In this document: piece after piece, positions 8,771-17,235 of the stretch
Numbering within the stretch: position 1 is the first letter of the stretch
Layout of the letters: each line of letters begins with the position of its first letter
Source of the DNA: Halomonas meridiana
GTDB taxonomy: Bacteria; Pseudomonadota; Gammaproteobacteria; Pseudomonadales; Halomonadaceae
DNA: 64,000 nt
Assembly: GCF_009846525.1 (NCBI RefSeq)
Contig: NZ_CP024621.1
Span: 3,348,001-3,412,000 of the forward strand
Direction of reading: 5' to 3'
Notes under the pieces: generated by a model
What the model was told of the DNA's origin: nothing
Database searches by the model: none
The model's input: only the letters and a program-made list of their open reading frames with translations
Made by a program: the position numbers and the translations under genes

Positions 8771-9525
8771 CCTGCGCTCATAAAGCGCACGCCTTGGGCG
8801 GCTAACGGGCTTCTTAAACGATCGGGCAGCGGGCTGTCGGTAATTACCGCGTGATAGTCTGCCAGCGAACCGGCGGCGCAGCGCAGCGGTAGGTCGAACT
8901 TGGTCTTATCCAGCACTAAAATTCGGTACGCCGCGTGGGCCAGCAGCGCCTCACGGGCCATTACTTCGTCGTCGTTGTAGTCGTAGAGCTGGCCGTGACT
9001 ATCCATACCGCCCACAGAGACAATGCCAATATCCACTCGATAACGCTGAAAAAAGCGCCAAGCGTCGCCACCAATCACATCCTGATCACGGCGGCGTACG
9101 CGGCCTCCGGCCACCACCAGCTCACACTCCAGCGCGCATAACTTGATCAAAGCGTGCAGGTTATTGGTCATAATCTGCAGTCCCTGCTTGTCCCGCAGCG
9201 CGTCGGCTAGCTGCTCTACCGTCGTCCCCGTCCCCAAAAAGAGCGACTGGTGATTAGAAATCAACGACGCCGCCTGCCGTGCAATATGCCGTTTGCCTTC
9301 CTGATTGACGATTTGGCGCTGGTCGTAACCCACATTCTCTTGATCAGGAAAGGGCATCACCTCGCCGTGGCGGCGCAGAATCAACCCCTGCTCAGCCAAG
9401 ACGCGAATATCCCCCCGCAGGGTTTGCACGGAGACGCCAAAGTGATGGGCAAGCGCTACCAGCGTTTGCCGCCCCTCTCCCCGCACGCGCGCCAACACGG
9501 CACGCCGCCTTTCTGTCACGTTCAT
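8767..9525 (-). CDS. DeoR-family transcriptional regulator
   Basis: A GlpR-like repressor of 252 residues. The N-terminal HTH (about 1-57) contains TERRRAVLARVRGEG and the recognition helix FGVSVQTLRGDIRVLAEQGLI. The effector domain has the sugar-phosphate isomerase-like fold with the LFLGTGTTVEQLADAL phosphate-binding loop. Members sense phosphorylated sugars or polyols. The ATG at 9525 is used because GGTGGGGG stands upstream; an in-frame ATG at 9624 would add 33 unrelated residues. It is divergent from the ABC operon starting at 9683 and is its likely regulator. Confidence 0.9.
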   Translation of the reverse strand: MNVTERRRAVLARVRGEGRQTLVALAHHFGVSVQTLRGDIRVLAEQGLILRRHGEVMPFPDQENVGYDQRQIVNQEGKRHIARQAASLISNHQSLFLGTGTTVEQLADALRDKQGLQIMTNNLHALIKLCALECELVVAGGRVRRRDQDVIGGDAWRFFQRYRVDIGIVSVGGMDSHGQLYDYNDDEVMAREALLAHAAYRILVLDKTKFDLPLRCAAGSLADYHAVITDSPLPDRLRSPLAAQGVRFMSAG

Positions 9526-9564
9526 GCTGCCCCCACCTTTCTCTTTATCGTGCTTGCTGGCAAA

Positions 9565-9613
9565 ACGAAAAAAACTTTCCCGCCAGCGAAAGCTAACCGC
9601 TATCAAACGAAAG
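9565..9613. promoter_or_regulatory. Candidate DeoR operator: three CGAAA repeats at 21-bp spacing
   Basis: CGAAA cores begin at 9566, 9587 and 9608, exactly 21 bp (two helical turns) apart, in the contexts ACGAAAA, GCGAAAG and ACGAAAG. An inverted CTTTC lies at 9575-9579. The array fills the gap between the divergent regulator and ABC operon. DeoR-family proteins such as GlpR and AgaR bind arrays of short TTTC/GAAA-type repeats. Confidence 0.5.
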
Positions 9614-9682
9614 CGTAGTGTCACGATGTTGTAAGCCGATGACAGTAGTGTGGTGGCTGTTCACCTACTGGAGGTTTTCCCG

Positions 9683-10663
9683 ATGTTGAAGCGCTCGTTG
9701 TGTTCCGCCGTGACTCTCGCAAGCATTGCCCTCTCCACGTCGTTGCTCGCTGATGACAAGCTGGTGCTCTACACCAGCCAGCCGAATAGCGATGCGCAGC
9801 AAACGGTCGATGCGTTCCAAGCCGCCTACCCGGAGATTGAAGTGGAGTGGGTACGCGATGGCACCACCCGCCTGATGACACGCTTGCGTACAGAGCTGGC
9901 TGCCGGTGTCAGCAATCCTGACGTGCTGCTGATTGCCGACAGCATGACCATGACCTCGCTGAAACAAGAGGGCCATCTGCAGCCCTACCTCAGCCCTGAG
10001 CGCGATGCCTACGACGAAGCGCTTTACGACCCAGAAGGCTACTTCTACGGCACCAAGCTCATCACCACCGGTATCGTTTACAACACCGGCGCCGAGCAGC
10101 AGCCCCAACGTTGGGAAGATCTGACCGGACCTGAGTACGAAGGCCTCGTCACCATGCCTAGCCCGCTGTACTCCGGCGCGGCGCTAATTCATATGGCAGC
10201 CATCGGTGAAAACCCGGCATTAGGGCTTGAGTACTACGAGGCACTACAGGCCAACCGCACGGAAGCACAGGGCGGTAACGGCGGCGTGTTCAATGCGGTG
10301 GCCGCAGGCACCAAGCCCTACGGCATCGTGGTGGATTTTCTACCCATCCGCGAAGCCGCGAAAGGCTCGCCCGTGGCGTTTGTGTTCCCTGAAGAGGGCG
10401 TGAGCGCCGTCACCGAGCCCGTTGCCATTATGCAAGAGGCTGAGAACCTAGACGCCGCTCAGAAATTTGTCGACTTCGTGCTCTCCCAACCGGGGCAAGA
10501 ATTGGTGAGCCAGCAGGGCTACCTGCCTGCTCACCCGGATGTGACGCCACCAGAAGGCTTCCCTGAGCGCAGCACGATCAACCTCATGCCGGTGGATATC
10601 GAGCAGGCGCTCGAACAGGAAGAGACGCTCAAGCAGCGCTTTAGCGATCTGTTCGGCGGCTAA
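9683..10663 (+). CDS. ABC transporter periplasmic substrate-binding protein (Fe3+/organophosphate type)
   Basis: A type II periplasmic binding protein of 326 residues with a signal peptide (about 1-23, cleavage near LLA-DDK). It belongs to the family that includes ferric-ion binders (FbpA, AfuA) and 2-aminoethylphosphonate or sugar-phosphate binders (PhnS-like). Mature protein opens with LVLYTSQPNSDAQQTVDAFQAAYP and has YGIVVDFLPIREAAKGSPV in the C-lobe. No obvious adjacent tyrosine pair marks it as a ferric binder, and the operon partners are phosphoesterases, so an organic phosphate ligand is inferred. GGAGG at 9670-9674 supports the ATG at 9683. Confidence 0.85.
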   Translation: MLKRSLCSAVTLASIALSTSLLADDKLVLYTSQPNSDAQQTVDAFQAAYPEIEVEWVRDGTTRLMTRLRTELAAGVSNPDVLLIADSMTMTSLKQEGHLQPYLSPERDAYDEALYDPEGYFYGTKLITTGIVYNTGAEQQPQRWEDLTGPEYEGLVTMPSPLYSGAALIHMAAIGENPALGLEYYEALQANRTEAQGGNGGVFNAVAAGTKPYGIVVDFLPIREAAKGSPVAFVFPEEGVSAVTEPVAIMQEAENLDAAQKFVDFVLSQPGQELVSQQGYLPAHPDVTPPEGFPERSTINLMPVDIEQALEQEETLKQRFSDLFGG

Positions 10664-10665
10664 CC

Positions 10666-12366
10666 ATGACCCCTTCGCTCAACCTTGGCAGCCAGCATCG
10701 CTGGCTGCTTAGCCTGATCACCCTACTCATCGTACTGCTCAGCCTCGCGCCCAGTTTGCGACTACTCATCGAGGCATTGAGCGACCTTGGCCAGGGTAGC
10801 CAAGCGCCGCTGTGGAAGGTGCTCAACGCTGCCAGCACGTGGCGTGCGCTGTGGCACAGTGTGTATACCTCGGGCCTCGGTATGCTGATTGCGCTGGTGC
10901 TGGGTAGCCTGTTCGCGTTTGTGATCACATTGACGGACATGCGCGGCAAAGCGTGGCTAGTGTTCTGCTTTATGCTGCCCATGATGATCCCGCCCCAAGT
11001 CACCGCTCTGAGCTGGCTACAGCTGTTTGGCCCCGCCAGCCCCTTGTTAAAAAGCATCGGCATGGCCCCGCCACTAGGCAGTCCGCAGCCGCTCTACTCC
11101 GCAGAGGGTATTGCGCTGCTGCTGGGCATTCAGAGTGCGCCCCTAGTCTTTTTGGCGCTACGCACGTCTCTGCTGTCCCTGCCACGTGAATTGATTGAAG
11201 CCGCACGCATCAGCGGCGCGCGCCAAACTCAGGTGTGGGGCCATATTGTCTTACCCATCACCCGCCACGGCCTGATTGCCGGGGCCGCCATGGCGTTTAT
11301 CTCTAGCCTGGGTAACTTTGGTATTCCCGCGATGCTGGGAATTCCCGCCGGTTATTACGTGCTGCCCACGCTGATTTACCAGCGCATGGCCAGCTTCGGC
11401 ACCGGCGTACTGGCAGAGATGGCGGCGCTTTCTCTGTTGATCGGCATCCTGGCGCTGGCAGGCGTGGCCTTGCAGCAGCATTGGATGAACCGCAGCCGGT
11501 TTGGGTTAGGCGGCCATAGCGGCCGCGCCCACGATTTTTCGCTAGGCCGCTATCGCCCCCTCGTGACGGCTTTGCTGGTCGGCGTCCTGCTGGTGATTCT
11601 GGTCGCGCCGCTGGCCGCGCTGGTGGTGAGCTCCTTGGTGCCTGCCATGGGCGTGCCACTGAGCGTTGAGTCCATCACGCTCAATGCCTATCACGAAGTG
11701 ATTGGCCGCCAAGGAGCCACTTGGCGGGCAGTGCGTAACAGTCTTTGGCTGGCAGGCGGTGCCGCGCTGGTACTGATGCTATGCAGCCTGCCGCTCGCTT
11801 ACCGCCTACAGCGCCTTCCACCGCGCCTGCAGCAGCTCACCCTTAGCGCTATTGAGCTACCGTACGCGCTGCCCGGCGTAGTACTGGCGATTGCCTGTAT
11901 TTTACTGTTTGTCCGCCCTTTACCGCTCATCAACCTAGCGCTTTACGGCACGCTCGGATTGATCTTTGTGGCCTATCTGGCGCGCTTTTTGGTGGTCTGC
12001 CTGAAACCGGTAAGTGCCAGCTTGGCCCAGCTAGATCCCTCACTGGAAGAAGCCGCTCAGCTGGCGGGCGCAGGCCCCTGGCGTCGGCTCATCACCATTC
12101 TTTTACCGCTGATTGCGCCCTCGCTGTTTGCCGGCGGGCTGCTGGTATTTTTGCTGGCAGTGAATGAACTGACCGTCTCCGCGCTGCTCTGGAGCGCCGG
12201 CAATGAAACCCTGGGCGTACTGATTTTCAACTTAGACGAGGGCGGCGAAAGCGTGCTGGCATCGGCAGTTTCTGTGCTGGTAGTGATCATGGTCGCCTCG
12301 CTGATGCTATCTCTCAGCCTGCTGGCCCCGCGTCTACCTAAAGGAGTCGTGCCGTGGCAGGGCTAG
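10666..12366 (+). CDS. ABC transporter permease, fused double-domain
   Basis: A 566-residue inner-membrane permease made of two tandem BPD_transp_1 domains, as in FbpB/ThiP-type transporters, with about 12 helices. Both halves show the coupling-loop EAA motif: ELIEAARISGARQTQVWGHIVLPI near residue 175, and SLEEAAQLAGAGPWRRLITILLPL near 460. It starts 2 bp after the binding-protein stop, and its 3' end overlaps the ATPase gene by 13 bp, so the operon is tightly coupled. One fused permease serves both halves of the channel. Confidence 0.9.
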   Translation: MTPSLNLGSQHRWLLSLITLLIVLLSLAPSLRLLIEALSDLGQGSQAPLWKVLNAASTWRALWHSVYTSGLGMLIALVLGSLFAFVITLTDMRGKAWLVFCFMLPMMIPPQVTALSWLQLFGPASPLLKSIGMAPPLGSPQPLYSAEGIALLLGIQSAPLVFLALRTSLLSLPRELIEAARISGARQTQVWGHIVLPITRHGLIAGAAMAFISSLGNFGIPAMLGIPAGYYVLPTLIYQRMASFGTGVLAEMAALSLLIGILALAGVALQQHWMNRSRFGLGGHSGRAHDFSLGRYRPLVTALLVGVLLVILVAPLAALVVSSLVPAMGVPLSVESITLNAYHEVIGRQGATWRAVRNSLWLAGGAALVLMLCSLPLAYRLQRLPPRLQQLTLSAIELPYALPGVVLAIACILLFVRPLPLINLALYGTLGLIFVAYLARFLVVCLKPVSASLAQLDPSLEEAAQLAGAGPWRRLITILLPLIAPSLFAGGLLVFLLAVNELTVSALLWSAGNETLGVLIFNLDEGGESVLASAVSVLVVIMVASLMLSLSLLAPRLPKGVVPWQG

Positions 12367-13424
12367 CTATTCATCGTGTGACCAAACAGTTTGGCGATCA
12401 CCGGGCGGTTGATGATCTGTCGCTGGAGATTGCCCCCGGCGAGTTTGTGGCCCTACTCGGTCCCAGCGGCTGCGGCAAAACCACCATGCTGCGCATGTTG
12501 GCGGGGTTTGAGCAGATCAGCAGCGGCACCGTCACGCTCAACGGCACGCTACTCGCCAGCGACCAGCACCATGTGCCCCCTGAACAGCGCAACATGGCGA
12601 TGGTATTTCAGTCGTACGCCCTCTGGCCGCACATGAGCGTGGCCGATAACGTGGGCTACCCGCTGAAACTGCGCCGCGTTCAGGGCAGCGAGTATCAGCG
12701 CCGAGTCGCCCACGCGCTGGAGCAGGTTGCGCTTACTCCCTACGCCCAGCGCGCTCCACAGGAGCTCAGCGGTGGCCAGCGCCAGCGGGTAGCGTTAGCG
12801 CGCTGCCTAGTCACCGACCCAGACGTGGTGCTGCTCGATGAGCCGCTCGCCAACCTGGACCGCAACCTGCGCGCCTCTATGGAGCACAGCTTTGTCGACT
12901 TCCACCGCCGCACCCAAGCCACCATGGTGTACGTGACCCATGATCAAAGCGAAGCCATGGCAATGGCGGATCGCATTGCGGTGATGCGTGACGGCGCGCT
13001 GGTACAGTGGGCAACGCCTAAAACGCTCTACCGAGAGCCGCGTAGCGAATGGGTCGCACGGTTTATCGGCCAAGGTAGCCAACTAAAGGTCGCAGGCGGC
13101 GCACCGGGCCAGCGACTAAGTGAATCAGCGCTGATGCAAGGCTTGGCCGCGCCGCTCACGGCGCGCACTCAGCCCGTTTTGGTACGTCCTGAACATATCC
13201 GTATTGAGGCACACTCCCCTGCACCGTCGTCCGCGCACTCGCCTAGCCCATACGACTTAACCGGACGCGTGGAGCGGCTTACCTTTCGCGGTGAACGCTA
13301 TGAGCTACACCTGCGCTTATCCACGGGAGAAGCGCTGCTGGCCTATCATCACACGGCGCTCAACGAGGGCCAGCACGTCGCGGTGCGCTTGTTGGAAGGC
13401 TGGTGCCTGGAGCCTGACCAATGA
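12354..13424 (+). CDS. ABC transporter ATP-binding protein
   Basis: The ATPase subunit of the importer, 356 residues, starting at a GTG inside the end of the permease gene. Walker A is GPSGCGKTT (about 36-44), the ABC signature LSGGQRQRVALARCL (about 138), Walker B VVLLDEPLANLD, and the switch histidine lies in TMVYVTHDQSEAMAMADR. A C-terminal TOBE-like domain follows from about residue 245 (PVLVRPEHIRIE and GRVERLTFRGERYELHLRL), typical of the Fe3+/spermidine/phosphonate import class. The next gene overlaps by ATGA. Confidence 0.92.
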   Translation: MAGLAIHRVTKQFGDHRAVDDLSLEIAPGEFVALLGPSGCGKTTMLRMLAGFEQISSGTVTLNGTLLASDQHHVPPEQRNMAMVFQSYALWPHMSVADNVGYPLKLRRVQGSEYQRRVAHALEQVALTPYAQRAPQELSGGQRQRVALARCLVTDPDVVLLDEPLANLDRNLRASMEHSFVDFHRRTQATMVYVTHDQSEAMAMADRIAVMRDGALVQWATPKTLYREPRSEWVARFIGQGSQLKVAGGAPGQRLSESALMQGLAAPLTARTQPVLVRPEHIRIEAHSPAPSSAHSPSPYDLTGRVERLTFRGERYELHLRLSTGEALLAYHHTALNEGQHVAVRLLEGWCLEPDQ

Positions 13425-14503
13425 GCGCCACAATTCAGATCCTCAGTGGGCTGGGCGGCAAAGGGCCAGCGGCTATCGTGGTGGAAGCGCAAGGCAAACG
13501 CCTGCTGCTGGATGCCGGAGGCGCACTGCACCCCGACGAGCCGATTACCTGGGCACACGGGTTGGACGTAGACGCCGTATTGATCAGCCATGACCACGTG
13601 GACCACATTGGCGGCGTCGCGGAACTGCCTGCGCAGATTCCGCTTTATTGCACGCCGTTAGTCGCCAAGGCGCTGCCCCCGCAACGGGCGTGGCAGCCAC
13701 TGCCCTACCGGGGTCGTATTAACGTCGAAGGGATGACGGTGACCACCGGGCAAGCGGGCCATTCGCTAGGCGGTGTCTGGCTGCATCTCGACGTTGCAGG
13801 CGGTATTTTTTACAGCGGCGATGCCTGTTTTGAGTCGCGCCTGTTTCCGTTTGATGCGCCCCCACCCGCACACACGGCGCTGCTGGATGCCTCCTACGGC
13901 CGCTACGACCAGCCCCAAGCGCAGTGCATCCACGCCATTGGCAAAGCGTTAGACCACCCGCTGGTGCTGCCGGTACCAGAAACAGGGCGCGCCCTGGAAA
14001 TGGCGCTATGGCTGGCGGAAGAGGCGGACCAACGCCACCTGCCCTTGGCGATTGATTCGATCATTCGCGATAACCTGGCCGCCCTACTCGCGCTGCCTAA
14101 TGACCTTCGCCGTGAAGGGTTAGACGAGGCTATCCAAGCGCTTTTAAAACGCCCTAATGCCCGCGACCCGGCGCTTTGGCTGGTCAGCGACCGTGGCGAT
14201 AACCCTGCCGATTGGCCGCATCACCACCTGCTCCACACTGGCTACTTAACGCCACAGCGTCGCCAACAGCTCGCCGCTGGCGAGGTGCTTTGGCAGCGCT
14301 GGAACGTTCATTTGCGCGCCTCGCACTTGGTGGCCCTCGCCAACCAGCTCCAGGCCACCCAATTGGCACCGCTGTTTACGCCGCTCCATGCCAATGCTGA
14401 GGCCGCTTGGCGTGCCCTGCTGGGCGAACGGTTCATCACGCAGCCTTCGCTAAACGTCCCGTCCGCGGCGCGCCCGCTCTCTTCACTTCTGTTAACGCAT
14501 TAG
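13421..14503 (+). CDS. Metallo-beta-lactamase-fold hydrolase with beta-CASP-like features
   Basis: A 360-residue dinuclear metal hydrolase without a signal peptide, so cytosolic. It has the HxHxDH motif in ISHDHVDHIGG (about 57-67), a later GH in QAGHSLGG, and the metal aspartate in YSGDACFESR. Beyond the core, LVLPVPETGRALEMALWLAEE resembles the GR-x-QE segment of beta-CASP nucleases, and a late WNVHLRASH resembles their C-terminal VHxSxH pattern. That suggests phosphodiester or nuclease-like chemistry rather than lactamase activity. It is translationally coupled to the ABC ATPase, implying it acts on the imported compound. The substrate is unknown. Confidence 0.75.
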   Translation: MSATIQILSGLGGKGPAAIVVEAQGKRLLLDAGGALHPDEPITWAHGLDVDAVLISHDHVDHIGGVAELPAQIPLYCTPLVAKALPPQRAWQPLPYRGRINVEGMTVTTGQAGHSLGGVWLHLDVAGGIFYSGDACFESRLFPFDAPPPAHTALLDASYGRYDQPQAQCIHAIGKALDHPLVLPVPETGRALEMALWLAEEADQRHLPLAIDSIIRDNLAALLALPNDLRREGLDEAIQALLKRPNARDPALWLVSDRGDNPADWPHHHLLHTGYLTPQRRQQLAAGEVLWQRWNVHLRASHLVALANQLQATQLAPLFTPLHANAEAAWRALLGERFITQPSLNVPSAARPLSSLLLTH

Positions 14504-14512
14504 GAAACGTCT

Positions 14513-14959
14513 ATGAACGCAGTCATTGTTGATGTCGACGGCACGCTGGCCGAGTTTCACCCTGCCGATGTCCACGAGTGGGTACTTGGCCCCGCCAAAC
14601 AGTGGGACCCTTTCTTTGCCCACATGGCGAACGCGCCGGTGATTGAGCCCGTCGCCCGACTAGTCAAACTGCTAAAAGCCCAAGGCCAGCACATCGTCAT
14701 CTGCAGTGGCCGCCCAGACAGCCACCGAGAGCACACCCAGGCATGGCTCACCCGCCATGACATTCCTTTCGACGCCATGTACTTACGCCCGGAAGGCGAT
14801 GACCATGTGGATGACGAAGAGGTGAAATCAGCGCTACTGAACCAAATGCACAGCGACGGCTTCGCCCCCTGGCTCGTGCTGGACGACCGCGATGCCGTCG
14901 TCGCTCAGTGGCGCGCACTCGGGCTGACCTGCCTACAGTGCGCACCGGGGGATTTTTAA
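14513..14959 (+). CDS. HAD phosphatase of the polynucleotide-kinase 3'-phosphatase type
   Basis: A 148-residue HAD hydrolase matching the phosphatase half of T4 polynucleotide kinase without its kinase half. The nucleophile loop is VDVDGTLAEF (Asp7 and Asp9), motif II is VICSGRPDSHREHTQAWL, then MYLRPEGDDHVDDEEVK, and the acidic motif is LVLDDRDAVVAQW. In T4 Pnkp this domain removes 3'-phosphates and 2',3'-cyclic phosphates from RNA ends. It follows the beta-CASP-like gene by 9 bp and ends the operon. Its stop codon overlaps the stop of the convergent MFS gene by 4 bp. Confidence 0.8.
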   Translation: MNAVIVDVDGTLAEFHPADVHEWVLGPAKQWDPFFAHMANAPVIEPVARLVKLLKAQGQHIVICSGRPDSHREHTQAWLTRHDIPFDAMYLRPEGDDHVDDEEVKSALLNQMHSDGFAPWLVLDDRDAVVAQWRALGLTCLQCAPGDF

Positions 14960-16119
14960 GCGCTTGCCAAGCTTGCGCGGCGCTGCCAAACCATCACCAC
15001 CAAAGGCACTATCGAGACGGGAATCAGTACTAGGTTCAGCGTCGCCCATCCCAAGCCGTTCACCAGAGGCCCGGCAGCCAATGCCGTCATCGCAGCGGTG
15101 CCAAACACGAAAAACTCGTTGGCCGCCTGGGTACGCGCTTTATCGACCGGGCGGTAACTCTCAGTGAGCAGCCCAGTGGCGGGCAAGAAGGTGAAGTTCC
15201 AGCTCAGGCCCAGCAACACCAGCGACACATTGAACCCCGCCCAGCCGATATCCCATTGGGCAACCAACGCGCTCGCCACCAACAGCAAGCAGCCCGCCAC
15301 AATCACTTGCCTAGCGCCGAAGCGAGCGGCCAAGTGGCCCGTAAAAAAGGAGGGAAGAAACATCGCTACGACATGCCACTGAATGGTCATTGAGACGTGG
15401 TGAAAGTGGTGCCCTGCGCTCTCCATGGCCAATGGCGTGGCCGTCATCGCCAGGTTCATCACCCCGTACCCCACCATCGCGGCACTCACCGCCACCATAA
15501 ACCCTGGCTGGTGGAGTATCTTACCCAACGGCAGTGGCGTGCCTTCGCGGTGGGTTCGAGATGCGGACGGTAACCGGATCATTATCAATACGATTAAGGC
15601 AAGTAAGTAGAGAGCCGCCAGCCCTATGAAGCTACCTAGAAACGGCACCTCGCCCAGCTCACGGCTTGCCCTTGCCAGCCACGGCCCGGCAAAGGCCGCT
15701 AGCACGCCGCCGCCCATCACCAACCCAATCGCTCGGTCACGCATCGGCGCTGGCGCGGCCTCTACCGCCGCAAAGCGATATAGCTGACCAAACCCAATCC
15801 CCACACCGATCAGCCACGTCGCTAGCAAAAACAGTCCAAACCGCTCGCCGATCAGCGCCTGCGCGGCTACCAGTGCCCCCACCAGCCCAACGATGTTGCC
15901 CAGCATGAACCCCCGCTTACGACCCAGCCTTGCCATGATCAGCGACGCGGGAATGGTTGCGCACATCAGGCCGAGCCATTGGCTAGCCACGGGCGCCGTC
16001 GACCAGAAGGCGCTTGGCGCTAACGACGCGCCAATCAGCGGCGAGATACCAATCAGCAGCACATTGCCAGTCACCAACAGCGCTTGGCAAAGTGATAAGA
16101 GAGTGACGGTTATGGGCAT
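14956..16119 (-). CDS. Major facilitator superfamily transporter
   Basis: A 387-residue inner-membrane transporter with about 12 hydrophobic helices and the MFS loop 2-3 motif in ARLGRKRGFMLGN. The substrate cannot be told from sequence; drug/metabolite efflux or a small-molecule permease are both possible. Its start overlaps the 3' end of the GlxA-type regulator gene by 10 bp, so the regulator and transporter form an operon. That arrangement often marks self-regulated efflux or catabolic uptake. Confidence 0.85.
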   Translation of the reverse strand: MPITVTLLSLCQALLVTGNVLLIGISPLIGASLAPSAFWSTAPVASQWLGLMCATIPASLIMARLGRKRGFMLGNIVGLVGALVAAQALIGERFGLFLLATWLIGVGIGFGQLYRFAAVEAAPAPMRDRAIGLVMGGGVLAAFAGPWLARASRELGEVPFLGSFIGLAALYLLALIVLIMIRLPSASRTHREGTPLPLGKILHQPGFMVAVSAAMVGYGVMNLAMTATPLAMESAGHHFHHVSMTIQWHVVAMFLPSFFTGHLAARFGARQVIVAGCLLLVASALVAQWDIGWAGFNVSLVLLGLSWNFTFLPATGLLTESYRPVDKARTQAANEFFVFGTAAMTALAAGPLVNGLGWATLNLVLIPVSIVPLVVMVWQRRASLASA

Positions 16120-17114
16120 GAGATGCTCCCCTGAAAAGCAGCGGCTTGAGAAGAGGCAAAGCGCTGGCGATACACCGAGGGGGAAACGCCGTAGTAGCGC
16201 TGGAATTGGCGACGCAACTGTTCCGCGTCGCCCAGCCGCCAGCGCTGTGCCAGACGCTCAAGGGAGAGCGGCTCCCGCTCATGAAGCAGCGCCAGCCGGG
16301 CTTGCTCCAGGCGAAGCTGCGTCAAATAAGCGCCTGGCGTGGTGTTTAAATGCCGTTTAAACAGCCGCGTCAGGTGGCGTGGGGAGACCGCCATCTGTTC
16401 GGCCATACTCTCCAAGCCAACGTCTTCGCCCGGATCGGCATGGAGCCGGTCCAACAAACGTCGCAGCGGCCCCGCCGACTGCTGACGGCGCAATATCTCA
16501 CTGAACTGCGACTGACCACCGGGACGCTGTAAAAACACCACCAGCTCACGGGCCACCTGACCCGCCAGCCCAGCACCGTGGTCCGCTTCTACCAGCGATA
16601 GCGCCAAATCAATCCCGGCGGTCACCCCAGCACTGGTGTAACGGCCATGGCTTTCGATATAGAGCGCATCCGGCTCAACGGACAGCGCCGGATACTCATC
16701 CGCCAATTGTCCCGCATGCCGCCAGTGGGTCGTCACGCGGCAGCCATCCAGCAGGCCCGCCTCCGCCAGCAAAAACGCCCCAGAGCAAATGGAGCCAAGG
16801 CGCCTAACGTCAGACGCTATCTCACACAGCACTTGCTTTACGGCTGTGACCTCTCGCTGCTGCATCACCCCGCTGCCGCCTGACACCAACAGCGTATCCA
16901 GCGGCCGTAACTGGTGAAGCTGGTGGTAAGAGTGAGTGGCGTGCACTGCCAACCCACCGTTGGAGATGACTGGACCAATAGCATCAGCGACCAGCGTTAA
17001 TTGATACAGCGGCTGAGGGCTTAACGCATTCGCGCTAGCAAAGACCTGCCAAGGGCCGCTGACATCGAGCAGTTGGCAGTCGGGGTAGGCAAGCAGGGCA
17101 ATATGGCGTGTCAC
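16110..17114 (-). CDS. GlxA-family AraC-type transcriptional regulator
   Basis: A 334-residue regulator with an N-terminal DJ-1/PfpI (class I glutamine amidotransferase-like) domain, seen in LLAYPDCQLLDVSGPWQVFASAN and RRLGSICSGAFLLAEAGLLDG. A C-terminal AraC double HTH begins at about residue 225 (MAVSPRHLTRLFKRHLNTTPGAYL and YYGVSPSVYRQRF). Such regulators usually sense amino-acid or quaternary-amine derivatives. The elbow cysteine is present in CSGAF, but catalytic activity is not expected in this family. It precedes and overlaps the MFS gene. Confidence 0.9.
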   Translation of the reverse strand: MTRHIALLAYPDCQLLDVSGPWQVFASANALSPQPLYQLTLVADAIGPVISNGGLAVHATHSYHQLHQLRPLDTLLVSGGSGVMQQREVTAVKQVLCEIASDVRRLGSICSGAFLLAEAGLLDGCRVTTHWRHAGQLADEYPALSVEPDALYIESHGRYTSAGVTAGIDLALSLVEADHGAGLAGQVARELVVFLQRPGGQSQFSEILRRQQSAGPLRRLLDRLHADPGEDVGLESMAEQMAVSPRHLTRLFKRHLNTTPGAYLTQLRLEQARLALLHEREPLSLERLAQRWRLGDAEQLRRQFQRYYGVSPSVYRQRFASSQAAAFQGSISCP

Positions 17115-17235
17115 TGTCTCTCTCCAACAAAAAGGATGGAACTAGAGAGAGTGTCAGCGCTGCGCCCCATGTCGGCAAGGACCATTACCCCACCGATAAG
17201 GACATGAATATCGTGCTCTTACGGGCAGTAAAAAT

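Noticed and set aside
9683..13424. Ferric iron ABC importer
   Set aside because: The binding protein and fused permease are of the Fe3+ class, but there is no clear tyrosine-pair iron site and no Fur-like box upstream. The operon continues with phosphoester hydrolases under a DeoR regulator, so an organic phosphate is the better guess.
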